A stretch of DNA of 64,000 bases from NCBI RefSeq assembly GCF_022539315.1, contig NC_066327.1, positions 1,569,001-1,633,000 on the forward strand, written 5' to 3'. The translations under genes and the position numbers were made by a program. Position 1 is the first letter of the stretch, and each line of letters begins with the position of its first letter. The DNA is from Serinus canaria (Eukaryota > Chordata > Aves > Passeriformes > Fringillidae). The notes below the pieces were generated by a model. The model was not told the DNA's origin and made no database searches. It saw only the letters and a program-made list of their open reading frames with translations. This document shows, one piece after another, positions 36,928 through 47,321 of the stretch.

Positions 36928-37336
36928 TGTGGCATTGACATTCTCTGCACAGAGAGAGATAATTCTCTCTCACAGGATTTTTCCTGGAGAAGCACAGAGA
37001 GAAGAGAAACAATTCCTATCTCCACTTGCTGCTCCTGTTGTTTTTGCACATGTGGAATGTGTTAGGAAGATTATTTACCTGAAATGATTTGGCAATTAGA
37101 TTCTGCTGAGGATTGTTTTATTTCCTTGGTTAATTGGCTTAAAGCTGTGGCCTGGCTGTCTCAGACAGTCACAAGTTTTTCTTTAGTATCCTTTGTAGCA
37201 CAGTATCTCTTTAATACAGTATAGTAATAATGTAATCTAGTAGAGTTTCATAAAGCAATTATTCAGCACTCTGAAGCAATGCAGTCAGATGCCAATTTTT
37301 CCCTAAGTCGGGGGCTCCCAGCATTCAATACCCAGG
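36922..37336 (+). mobile_element. Solo LTR inserted in a CR1, 6-bp flanking repeat
   Basis: The LTR body is 36,928-37,330 (about 403 bp), beginning 'tgtggcattgacattctctg'. CCCAGG flanks it on both sides (36,922-36,927 and 37,331-37,336). A 6-bp duplication fits ERVK (beta-like) integration. The left end and the 3' layout ('ataaagcaattattcagcac', then a C/T-rich end) resemble the LTR at 55,874-56,243, so the two are related. The right end reads ...AATA, not ...CA, so the last bases have probably mutated or the boundary is off by 1-2 bp. A noisy second copy lies at 40,706-41,090. Confidence 0.8.
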
Positions 37337-37595
37337 GAGCAGCTGGGGCTGGGCCAGGGCAGGGCCAGGCTGGATTTTGGGAGAAGTTTCTCCCCCCAGA
37401 GGGTGCTGGGCACTGCCCAGGCTGCCCAGGCAATGGGCACGGCCCCAGGCTGCCAGAGCTCCAGGAGCCTTTGGACACCAGGGATGCACAGTGGGGATTG
37501 CTGGGGGGTCAGGAGCTGGATCATGATCCTTGTGGATCCCTTCCAGCTCAGGATATTCTGGGATTCTCTGATTACTCAGGATATCTGTGATTACA
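37331..37595 (+). mobile_element. CR1 LINE, right half, split by the LTR
   Basis: Continues the CR1 of 36,640-36,927: 'ccagagggtgctgggcactg', 'cagagctccaggagcctttg', 'gacaccagggatgcacagtg' and the terminus 'cttccagctcaggatattct'. The ending on ATTCTGGGATTCTCT is the CR1 3' tail. Confidence 0.88.
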
Positions 37596-37975
37596 GTGCT
37601 GGATCTCACAGCCAGCTCCACTTTCCCCTCCCAGGCTGAGTCAGAGCACTCTGAGAGCAGCAGATCAGGGAGGGAGGGAAAACAGGAGGAGGAAGCAGCT
37701 GCTCCTCTCCCAGCACAGAGCACGGAGCTTTTCAAGTCCCTGTGTCTGGTTTCCTGCTGAGAGCAGCCCTGATTCCATCTGAGCCAGCCCAGCTCCCTCG
37801 CAGGGTGCCGTGGCTGCAGGTGGGGCTGGCAGAGCTACCCTGCCCTTCCCCAGGACAGGCAGCCCCCCAGTCCATGACACCTCCCTGCAGACACCTCAGC
37901 GCATCCCACGCCAGCCCTTGTCCTCCTCCAGCCAGGAAACAGCGAGGAATTGTCACCTGCATGCTGTGACTGGGC

Positions 37976-38157
37976 TGATACCCTCCTGCTGCAGAGCCCA
38001 CAGCAGTGACACATTCACAGCCTCTCCTTTCTTCCTCTGACTCACTGGGTTTTGTAGAATTTGGTATTTTAGAGTTGGAATTAAGAGCTTTAAAGTACCT
38101 TGCAGGATTACCTGTGGCTTGTGAAGCTTCTGGATGTTCCTCTGAACCTCTGGACTG
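37976..38157 (+). repeat. Direct repeat, copy 1 (pairs with 38,521-38,682)
   Basis: Shares with copy 2 'gagcccacagcagtg.cacattcaca', 'ttggaattaagagcttt.aag', 'ggattacctgtggct' and 'gttcctctgaa'. Start-to-start spacing is about 545 bp. The origin is unknown; it could be a low-copy dispersed repeat or a local duplication. Confidence 0.8.
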
Positions 38158-38520
38158 AATATGAGGGCTTGAGGGGACATCTGGGTCTATCTAAAGTGGA
38201 CACAAGGACATGTATTTATTATTCCATAGTAGGCTCTAGATAATCCTGAGGGCTCAGGGATCAGGAAGAATTCCTATTTCTGCCACTGGATGCATTACTG
38301 GGATTTGGGGTTGTTTTTTTTCCCTTCTGTAACACCAACAAGCAGCTGCAGGTAAAGGCAGATTTGGTTTGGGAAGATGCATCTTGACCTGATCACCAGA
38401 TTTGGGATCAAGAAGGAGATTTTCCTTAAATCAAGGATCAAAGGGATGCTTTTCTATTTCCCACTTTCTTTATGACATGGGATTGCACTCTCAAAGGCCT
38501 CCTGGATGTTTTTATCAGGC

Positions 38521-38682
38521 CAAGACCCTCCTGTTGCAGGAGCCCACAGCAGTGGCACATTCACAATCTCCCTCTCCTTGTTTTTGAGGTCTTTGATATT
38601 TTAGACTTGGAATTAAGAGCTTTGAAGCACCTTGGAGGATTATCTGTGGCTCCAGGATGCTCCTCTGAAGCCCTGGATTAAT
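38521..38682 (+). repeat. Direct repeat, copy 2
   Basis: Same block order as copy 1 with several substitutions and small indels, so the duplication is not recent. It lies just where the second tandem block (B) degrades into G-rich text at 42.36 kb. Confidence 0.8.
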
Positions 38683-39916
38683 TCCTGTTTTGGAGTTGCT
38701 GTTGTCCATCCTCCAGCTCCGGGTGTGATCCAGGGAGGCACCCAGGAAAGTCCCTCCCAGGGTTATCCTGCCTGATCCTCAGTAATTCACCAGAAACACT
38801 CAGAAGATCCTGCTGAGTGGCTGTAATAAACTGTTCTAATAATGTTCTCAATTAATTATCAGCTCTATCTTTTTAGCAGCTGTCCTGCTATTTTATGGAG
38901 GAGCAAACTCACTTCAGCCATGTGGTTCTGGTCTGTGTTTCAGCCCTGTGTTCCCCTCTCACTGAAGCTTTCCCAGTGTTCCACCTTTTCACAGGATGTG
39001 TCATTAAGCCCCAAGTTCCCCAGGAGTTTCTCCAAAGTGCACAGCATCTCTAATTTAAATGCATTTGCCTCAATAATACAATTTAATAACTACCACAGTT
39101 ACAGTTTAGAATGAAAAATAACTCCTTAGCTCCTTAAACTTGCAATATTCTGTCCTTTTGGCTTCTTTTAATTACTAAGCAGAAATATTTTTGGAACATA
39201 TTTAACTTTTCAGCAACACTTCCATCAATTTTATCATTCCCATTTAGCAGCAGGCTTTATACCAGCATTAGATCCCTTTTAATTCCTATTATCAGATTTC
39301 TTTGAGTCCTAACACTTGGCTGTTTTCTTTTTTTGTTCTTTACTTCCCTAACTACACTTTCAAATAATGTAATAGCTCAGCTTAAAAGGTAAAGCCCAGA
39401 TAATTGGGGCTGGATTAATTAATTTCTCTTCCCTCCTTTCCAGAGGTGTCTGCACTCACAGCCACTGCCTGTCACTTGCATTTAAAGGACTATCTTTACC
39501 TAGAACAATACTGTACAAACACAGAGATCCTTCATGTGCACTGACTGTGGAGGCACTGGTGGCCATCCAGCTGCCAAATTTATCCATGAGAACAGAGGAA
39601 CTGGAGAGGGGACAAGCAGAGCTTCCAGTGTGTTGGTGACTCACAGACCAGTTCATTCCTTTTTGTAAAATGTGGAGACTTTGCATTACTCCAACAGGGC
39701 AAATAATCTGTGTTTATTTCTCTGTTTTGCACAGCACAGCTGGGGCGTTCGTTTCTGATTGATCAGGCAAAGAAAGCCCTCCTGGGAAGCAGCAAGTTCT
39801 CCTTCACCACAACTTGGTCTCCAGTGGCAAAACCATCTCCCCAGCTGCTCCTCCTGTCCCTCCCAGGCCATTCCCATCCCTCTCCCAGCAAAAATGAGAG
39901 GAACCACTTGAATTCC

Positions 39917-40705
39917 TGTCTTGGTTTGAACAGACAGGTGTGTGCTGAGGAAGGCAGGAGCCTCACCTGAAATGGAAAATGCAAACCCCCTTTCTCTGAA
40001 TTGTTATAATTTTGAAATTCAGGGGCTCTCAGGCAAAGATATGAGAGCAGGAAGAACAGTTCTTTATTAGGAACATTAAAAATACAAATGCAACAGTGCA
40101 AACAAAACCAAACCTCTGCCAGAGTCAGAGCAGGCCCTGAGCCCCTGTGGCTCAGGTGGTGGCACAGTCCATCCAGGGGGCTCGGGTGGCACAGTCCCAT
40201 CCCAGGGGGCTCAGGGTGGTGGCACAGTCCCATCCAGGCCAGGGTGGCACAGCCATCCAGGGGTCAGGGTGCTGGCACAGTCCCATCCAGCCAGGTGGGG
40301 CTCAGGGTGGGGTGGCACAGTCCCATCCCAGGGGGCTCAGGGTGGTGGCACAGTCCCATCCCAGGGGGGCTCAGGGTGGTGGCACAGTCCCATCCCAGGG
40401 GGCTCAGGGTGGTGGCACAGTCCCATCCCAGGGGGGCTCAGCCCTCCTGCAGTGCCAGCTGTGGTTCTGCTGGAGCAGGGATCCTGCACAAGGGGGGAGT
40501 TTTCCTCTGCAGCTCCAGGGCTGCTGGAGATGGGCCTGCTCTCCCTCTGGGAATGCAGGGCAGCAGAAAGCTGCTCCTCTGGGAATGCAGGGGGCAAAGG
40601 CTGCTGGGCTGTTCCCAGGGCAGATTGGATCCAGGGAGGAATGCTTGGCTCCTCCCCTGGGCGCAGCATCTCCCCATGGGATGGTGGAATTTGATCAGCC
40701 CTGCA
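39917..40705 (-). mobile_element. Endogenous retrovirus LTR, right part missing at a junction
   Basis: Begins (plus view) 'tgtcttggtttgaacagaca'. The poly(A) signal is on the minus strand: TTTATT at 40,063-40,068 is AATAAA inverted. A 33/34-bp VNTR follows, then 'ggagttttcctctgcagctc' and 'gatcagccctgca', where it breaks at 40,705. Compared with the complete copy at 49,316-50,144, the last ~140 bp are absent here but present at 44,736-44,876. The left flank ATTCC (39,912-39,916) nearly matches ATTCA at 44,877-44,881, as if both belong to one insertion. Confidence 0.85.
40150..40445. repeat. LTR-internal VNTR, about 9 units
   Basis: The unit is 'ctcagggtggtggcacagtc' + 'ccatcccaggggg', 33-34 bp, with irregular early copies. 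A length near a multiple of three keeps frames open on both strands and creates the long artificial open frames here. Confidence 0.93.
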
Positions 40706-41090
40706 TTCTCTGCACATGAAATAATTTCTCTCTCACAGGATTTTCCTGGAGAAACACAGAGAGAGAAGAAACACTTCCTATCTTCCACTGCTGCTCCTGT
40801 TGTTTTTGCACATGTGGATGGTGTTCGGACGATTATTTACATGAATGATTTGCATTAGATCCTGCTGAGGATTGTTTTATTTCCTATGGTGTAATCTGGA
40901 TATAAAGCTGTGGCTGCTGTTCTCAGACAGTCACAATTTCTTTAGTATCCTTTGTAGCACCGTAATCTCTTTATACAGTAATATAATATGTAATCTAGTA
41001 GGTTTCATAAAGCATTATTCAGCACTATGAAGCAATCAGTCAGATTCCATCTTTTCCCTAAGTCGGGGTCTCCCAGCTTAATACCACCAG
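40706..41090 (+). mobile_element. Noisy copy of the LTR at 36,928-37,330
   Basis: 'ttctctgcacatgaaataat', 'ttgtttttgcacatgtggat' and 'ttagtatcctttgtagcacc' align with 36,941-37,330, with many single-base losses. Probably an assembly duplicate and not an independent insertion. Confidence 0.8.
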
Positions 41091-41094
41091 GTAG

Positions 41095-41350
41095 TCAGCT
41101 GGGCTGGCCAGGGCATGGCCAGGCTGGATTTTGGAGCAAGTTTTCTCCCCCAGAGGGTGTCTGGGCATGCCCGGCTGCCCAGGAATGGGCAACTGCCCCA
41201 GGCCTCCAGAGCTCCAGGAGCCTTTGACACCAGGGATGCACGTGTGGGTTGCTGGGGGGTCAGGAGCTGATAGACCTTGTGCATCCCTTCCAGCTCAGGA
41301 TATTCTGGGATTCTCTGTTACTCGGATATCTGTGATTACAGTGCTGGATC
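41095..41350 (+). mobile_element. Noisy copy of the CR1 right half
   Basis: Matches 37,337-37,595 ('gctccaggagcctttgacac', 'ttccagctcaggatattctg') with scattered indels. Confidence 0.8.
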
Positions 41351-42359
41351 TCAACAGTCCAGCTCCACTTTCCCCTCCCAGGCTGAGTCAAGCATCTGAG
41401 AGCACGATCAGGGAGGGTGAGGGAAAACGAGGGGAGCAGCTGCCTTCCTCTCCCAGCCAGAGCACTGAGCTTTTCAAGTCCCTGTGTCTGTTTCCTGCTG
41501 ATAGCAGCCCTGATTCCATCTGAGCCTAGCCCAGCTCCCTCGCAGGTGCGGTGCTGCGGTGGGGCTGGCAGAGCACCCTGCCCTTCCCATGACATGGCAT
41601 TCCCCCCAGTCCATGACAACCCTCCCTCAAAAACCCCCCCCCCACCTCATCGCATCCCGCCAGCAGCCCTTGTCCTCCGTCCAGCCAGGAACGGAGGAAG
41701 TGGTCACGCGGAGGATGGGGTGGGGGGAGGTGGGGGTGGTGGCATGGGCTGGTGGGAGGGGGCCGGGCTGATACCCCCTTCGCTTTCCGTTGTGGGCAGT
41801 GAGCCCACAGCAGTGACACATTCACAGACCTCTCCTTGTTTTTGCTTGCCTCTGACTGGTGCACTGGGTTGTTTGTAGATATTTTTGTGAGGTTGGTGAC
41901 TGGTGTTTTATTAGTTTGGAATTAAGAGCTCTTTAGTACCGGGTTCTGGGTGGTTGCAGGATTACCTTGGGCTTGTGAAGCTTCTGGATGTTCCTCTGAA
42001 CCTCTGGACTGAATTTGAGGGCTTGGAGGGACATCGGGGGTCTATCTAAAGTGGACCAAGGACATTATGTATTATTCATAGTAGGCTCTAATAATCTGAG
42101 GGCTAGGGATTCAGGAAGAATTCCTATTTCCCTCTGCGCCACTGGAGGCCTTACTGGGATTTGGGGTTGTTTTTTTTTTTTTCCCTTCTGTAACATCCCA
42201 ACAAGCGCTGCATGTAACAGGCAGATTTGTTTGGGAAGATGCATCTTGAGACCTGATACACCAGATTTGGGATCAATAAGGAGAGTTTCCTTAATCAAGG
42301 AGTCAAAGGGATGCTTTTCTTGTCCGCACTTTCTGTATGACTGGGTTGGCCTCTCAAAG

Positions 42360-43485
42360 GCGAGCTCGGGCGGAGGATTTTTTTACAGGCATAGGCCCGC
42401 GGCGGGTTGTTGTGTTGTGGTTTGGGGGTGGGCTGGGGGTGGGGGGGTGTGGGAGCCCGCGCAGGCAGGGGGGCCCGTTCACGGGGTTGTGTGCTCCCTC
42501 GCCTGGGGGGGGGGGGGGGAGGGCTGTGAGGTGGGTGGGGGGGGTGGGGGGTGGGGGGGTGGTTGGGTGTGGGGGGGGGTTTGTTGTGGTTTGTGTGTGT
42601 TTTTTGTTGTTTTTGGTGGGGTGGGTTGGTGGGGGGGGGGGGGGACGGGAAGGAAGAGGCGGGAACAGTGTTGGGGAGGTGGATGTGTGTCGTGTGGGTG
42701 TGCTGGGTCGGCGGGGGATAATGCGTTGTCCGTGGGGTCGGGATCGGGGGGGCGTGGTGGGGGTGTGAAAGGCGGGGGGAGGGTGCGGGGGGCCCAGCCC
42801 CACGCCGGGGGGGAGCCCAGAGGGCACAGTTTCATGAGGGGGGGCGCCGGGCCCCGGTGAGCCGCCGCCCGGCCGGAGGCATCAAACACGCAAAAGGCGC
42901 CGGGGTCTGTGAAAACAGGGGCAGAAGAGGTGGGGCGCAGAAGGGGGTTGCAGGGACGCGAGCGGGGCACTGCCAAGGGGCAGAGGGGGACGGGAGGAGC
43001 AAACGCAAGACAACCGGGGGGCGGGGGGCGGGGGCAGGACCACTAGGGGGCCCACGAGCAGCGGGAAAACTGGACAAGGGGCCCCGGGGACAAGGGGCAA
43101 CACGGGGGGAGAGGGGCGGAGGCCCGGGGGGCCCAGGGAGGGGCGCCAAGAGGCACAGAGCACGAAGTGAAGCAGGCAGTAAAGGCAAGGGGTGGAACGC
43201 AACAGGACAGGGGGAGGGAAAGAAAAAAGAGAAAGGAGGCGCCGCAAACGGCAAGAGGCGTCGTGGGCGGCGGTGAGGACAAACGTAATGGGTGGGGACA
43301 GATGGGAAGGCAGCAGAGCACAGGGGCCAGAAGGGGGGGGAAGGGCGGTCCCATGTGCGGCAGCGTAGAACCACAGTTACGAGCCTGGGAAGTCCTATGG
43401 CAGAGGGTCTGTGAGCCGACCCGTCTGCGTGGGGTCTGGAACTCCCCGACTACACTGCAAGAAGTATGCTCACGGTGAAAGAACC
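42360..43485. other. G-rich, nonsense-like sequence inside the duplicate block
   Basis: Replaces what should be the counterpart of about 38,500-39,405. It shows G runs of 10 or more (for example 42,506-42,520 and 42,631-42,643), then purine-rich text full of GGGG. The matching part of block A is ordinary, partly AT-rich DNA. Alignment to block A fades out near 42,360 and returns near 43,485 ('ggggctgaatgaattgaagg'). The open frames here (281, 157 and 180 codons) are low-complexity. I read it as failed basecalls or consensus; a real G-rich insertion is the alternative. Confidence 0.65.
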
Positions 43486-43949
43486 CGAATGGGGCTGAAT
43501 GAATTGAAGGGCCTCTTCCCCCGCCAATGCGCACGCACACCACGCCGTCCCGGCAGGGAAAACTAGCCGTACCTAAACGTACTGTACAAACACACGATCC
43601 GTCTGCCTACGGACCGGGCCAGCCACTGCCCATTTCGCCATAGAACAAGGAACTGGAGAGGGACAACAAGCTCCAGTGTGGGCGCACAACCAGGCATTCC
43701 TGTTTGGAAAGGTGGGAACTTCTACTCCACAGCAAATAATCTGTTTTTATGTCGCGGGGTTGCACAACAGCTGGGGTCGTGCGAGGGATCAGCAAAGAAA
43801 GCCTCTAGCCAGTGCTCCTTGCACGCACTGTGAGGGGGTCTGTGGCGCCCAGTTGCAAAACCATCTCCCCACTGGCCCGCGGTGCTGTCCCTCCCAGCCA
43901 TGCCCTCCCTCTCCCAGCAAATAAATGAGGAGTGGTTCACTGGGATGTG

Positions 43950-44876
43950 TTAAGTGGTCTCAGTGGCGGTGGTGTTGTGAACGACGGTGTGCGAGGGGTG
44001 GAGGTTCCTGTGCGGGCCTTATGTCGAAAGGGAAAATGCAACCTCCGCCGCTGAATGGGGTTTATACAGTGGGGTGGTTGGGATCTAGTTCAGGGAGGGC
44101 TGCGTCAGACAAAGAATAGGGGAGAGTGAAGAAACAGGTCGTATTGGGAGAAACCTGAAAAAATACATAATGTCAACCAGTTGCAAACAAAACCAAACCC
44201 TGCCAGAGGAGGAGGGCAGACCCTGAGCCCCTGGGGTCGGGTGGTGGCACAGTCCCATCCCAGGGGGCTCAGGGTGGTGGTGGCACAGTCCCATCCCAGG
44301 GGGCTGAGGTGCTGGCACAGTCCCACCCAGGGGGGCTCAGGGTGGTGGCACAGTCCCATCCCAGGGGGCTCAGGGTGGTGGCACAGTCCCATCCCAGGGG
44401 GCTCAGGGTGGTGGCACAGTCCCATCCCAGGGGGCTCAGGGTGGTGGCACAGTCCCATCCCAGGGGGCTCAGCCTCCTGCAGTGCCAGCTGTGGTTCTGC
44501 TGGAGCAGGGATCCTGCACAAGGGGGGAGTTTTCCTCTGCAGCTCCAGGGCTGCTGGAGATGGGCCTGCTCTCCCTCTGGGAATGCAGGGCAGCAGAAAG
44601 CTGCTCCTCTGGGAATGCAGGGGGCAAAGGCTGCTGGGCTGTTCCCAGGGCAGATTGGATCCAGGGAGGAATGCTTGGCTCCTCCCCTGGGTGCAGCATC
44701 TCCCCATGGGATGGTGGAATTTGATCAGCCCTGCAGGGACACTCCCTGGCCATGGACAGCAGAGATCTCCTGGAGGGAGGGTTGGCTGTGGGAGAGAGAA
44801 AGAAACCTGCCCAAAGAACAGAGAGAACTGCCCAGCTCTGACAGATGGGAACAGAATTCACACCCAGCCCATGACA
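43950..44876 (-). mobile_element. Endogenous retrovirus LTR, noisy at left, clean at right
   Basis: The first ~265 bp are a corrupted version of 39,917-40,137. From about 44,216 the text is clean: a VNTR with about 7 units (44,232-44,472), 'ggagttttcctctgcagctc', 'gatcagccctgca', then the rest of the LTR to 'cccagcccatgaca' at 44,876. The end matches the full copy at 49,316-50,144 except for a ~12-bp deletion just before GACA. Confidence 0.85.
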
Positions 44877-45529
44877 ATTCACTAGGAGAATGTTGGGTCT
44901 GGATCAACTCCAGGCTGGGACCAGCCCCTCCCCACATCCCCATTAGCCTTTTGTTGGTGCCATCCTCCCAGCTGAGTCCCCAGGGAGGCTCCAGCCCCCA
45001 CAGCCACACTGTGACCAGGAATTGTGTCCCCCCTGGAGCTGGAGGAAGGGGATGCTCCCGGACTGAGCAAGGAGAGCTTTCAAAGGCAGCAGAGGTGTCA
45101 CAGCTCTGGCCACTGAAGGGCTCAGCCTTGGCACCTCCTCCAACCTTTGGGCTCCACCAACAGCCCCAGGGTTCAGCTCGCTGGGGTGGGCAGATCCCCC
45201 TGGGGTCTGTCCTGTGTCAGCCCTCTGAGCCTGGAGGGGAGGTGGGACTCATCCCTCAGGGGATGTGGGGCTGCTCTGCCCTGCTGGAGAAGCCAGGCTG
45301 GAGCAGAGCAGTGGCTTTGCCCCTGCCACAGCCTTTGGAAAAGCAGCAGCATTTCCTGGCATGATGAGGGACTTCCCTGCATCCGTGCAGGCACGTTGGG
45401 GCACTGATTTCATAAATGCTGGCGTTATTTGGAGGAGCTGCCTCGTGATGCTCTCCATCCTCCCCCACCGCTGTGCCCCCGAGCCTGATCCCAGAGTGGG
45501 GACTGAGGAGTGCAGGGGCTTGGAGAGGA
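44877..45529. other. Unique non-coding stretch
   Basis: GC-rich sequence. A 351-codon frame (44,309-45,364) begins in the LTR VNTR and continues here, but shows no domain; I reject it as a gene. Confidence 0.5.
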
Positions 45530-45594
45530 CAGGCCAGGAGGTAGCCAGGAGGTAGCCAGGAGGTAGCCAGGAGGTAGCCAGGCAGTAGCCAGCA
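45530..45594. repeat. 11-bp tandem repeat, about 5 copies
   Basis: The unit 'ggtagccagga' is repeated head-to-tail, the last copy changed to 'ggcagtagcca'. Confidence 0.92.
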
Positions 45595-46135
45595 TGCCCA
45601 GGCAGGCTGGGAGAGCCCTTAGGAGGCTGAGCCAGCCCTGGGAGCTACTCTCCCCTCCCCGGTGCCTCCCCCCAGCTCTGCCCACACTCCCTCCCCTGCC
45701 CTGCGGTTCTACAGCTATAATCAAATCATAACTTTTATTAAATTTGAGATTACTTTTTAATGGAATCAATTTCTTGTGTGGTGCTTTTCTCTTCTGCCCC
45801 ACGGCTCAGCCACGCTCTGCACTTTTGTGGTTTTACTCAGGTTTTTATCTCTGCTGCTGCCTTAATGCCAGGCCCTGGGTGAGCACCCTGACCCTGTCCT
45901 GCCTGAGAGGGACACTTGTCCCACGGCCTGGTGTCCCCAGAGCAGGAATTCCTGCTGAGGGACACCACAGGGCCGGCAGGATTGTACCACATTCCAGCTG
46001 GCAGTGGGGATGGAATCAGCAAGAAATTTTCCCCTGGAGGGAAGGGAGCCTTCCCCTTTCCCTTTGCATTTGGGGCTGCATTGGAAAGCTTGTGCTGGAT
46101 CCAGTGGCTGTGGAGCTCCTGGAGGCAGCTGAGGG
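45595..46135. other. Unique stretch with a small AT-rich island
   Basis: 45,710-45,780 ('tataatcaaatcataacttt', 'tttttaatggaatcaatttc') resembles a conserved non-coding element. The remainder is GC-rich with no gene. Confidence 0.4.
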
Positions 46136-46350
46136 GATCTCATCCTCTTCATCATCCCTTGTAGGAAGTCAGAAATTCATACTCTTCCTCATCCCCTGTA
46201 GGAAATGGAAATTTGTACTCTTCCTCATTCTTTGTAGGAAGCCAGAAATTCATCCTCTTCATCATTCCCTGTAGGAAATAGAAATTAATTCTCTTCATCC
46301 CGGTAGGAAGACAGTAATTCATCCTCTTCCTCATCCCCTGGGGAAACCAG
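46136..46350. repeat. Degenerate ~35-bp minisatellite, about 6 copies
   Basis: Repeats of 'gaaattcatcctcttcatca' + 'tcccctgtaggaag'. Alternate copies carry 'ggaagccagaaattca' or 'ggaaatggaaatt', suggesting a higher-order two-unit pattern. Strongly pyrimidine-rich on the plus strand. Confidence 0.9.
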
Positions 46351-47321
46351 AAATTCAGCCCACACTGGACATGATGCCTGTGGCTCTGTGAGGATTCCCA
46401 CATCAGGACATCCCCACGTGGACACCCCCAAGCACAGCAGCTCAAACCTTCCCACCTTCGTGGCTTTTCAGTTCCTGAGAACCTTCTTGCCCAAAATGGT
46501 TTCATCTTTGCAGTTTTATGTAACTTTTCCCTCGTCCTCCCCTCCTCCCCTCGTGCTGCTTGCTTTCTTTTTCTTCCCCAACACCTACAGACTGTATTAT
46601 ATCCTCTGATGCAAAAGCCCCATTCTGCTTTCACTTGTAACTGTATAATGACAACAAGAAAAATAACAGTGACAGCTTTTATTTGGTCCTCCTCCTGCTG
46701 ATGTTCTTGAAAAGGAATTTCACATCCAAACTTCGGATCTCACATTGAAACCTCTTGGATTCCGCAGCTTTCTGGGTGAGGATTTTCTAAATCCTGTATT
46801 TTCTAAAGCCTTATTTAGGAGCCAGAGGTCAGGCTGTGTCCTTGTTGGTTCAAGACCTGGCTCTAATTCAGGCATCCCTCTCCCAGAAAGTTCCCCTCAG
46901 TTTGGAATTACCTGAGTGCTGCAAAGATGGATGTTCTGCTCCAAAGGCACGCCGAGCGTGGGCTCGTGGGCTTTGTGCTGTCTATTACAGAGGAGTTTCA
47001 TTGAATTTCTGGGGGAATTTAAATCTAATTCCTCCAAAACAAATAAAGATGCATTATCTGGAGTGGTTTCTTCAGATGAAGCTGGAGCAGCAGGATCTGA
47101 GCCCAGAGATGTGCAGAGGAGCCCTGAGGCTGCAGGAGCCTCACAGGGAGCAGGGAAGGGGAGTCAGGGGGTACAGACCCCACTGGGGGTTAATAATGTG
47201 GGACTACCACCCCAAAAAATTCCATATCCCAACTTTTTTCGGCCTGTTTGATGCTCATGTTCCCACCAAGAGCATCCTGAATGTTTGTCCTGACACAATC
47301 CCTGTGTTCATCCCATTGCAG
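46351..47321. other. Unique non-coding stretch
   Basis: Mixed sequence. A 176-codon plus-strand frame (46,836-47,366) runs into the CR1 and has no recognisable protein signature. Confidence 0.45.

Larger units (their letters stand above)
37596..39916. other. Unique non-coding stretch with an internal duplicated block
   Basis: GC-rich to about 38.0 kb, then AT-rich to 39.5 kb ('ggattaattaatttctcttc'). Contains the direct repeat pair listed below. The whole stretch reappears in degraded form within 41.35-43.95 kb. No gene recognised. Confidence 0.5.
40706..44735. repeat. Second block of a direct tandem duplication, mostly low quality
   Basis: Position 40,706 corresponds to 36,941, and 44,735 to 40,705, so a 3.77-kb block is followed directly by its own copy (4.03 kb). 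From 40,706 to about 44,215 the copy differs by small indels every 10-30 bp, a pattern of raw long-read error and not of mutation. From about 44,216 to 44,735 it is nearly identical to block A. All of its parts (LTR, CR1 half, unique DNA, LTR) keep the order of block A. Most likely a gap-fill artefact. Confidence 0.85.

Noticed and set aside
42015..42860. 281-codon Gly/Trp-rich open frame
   Set aside because: Lies in the low-quality G-rich part of the duplicated block; the matching clean sequence in block A does not encode it.
44309..45364. 351-codon plus-strand open frame, longest in the window
   Set aside because: Starts in the 33-bp LTR VNTR, which is open in several frames on both strands, and then crosses the rest of the LTR into unique DNA; no domain or conserved architecture.
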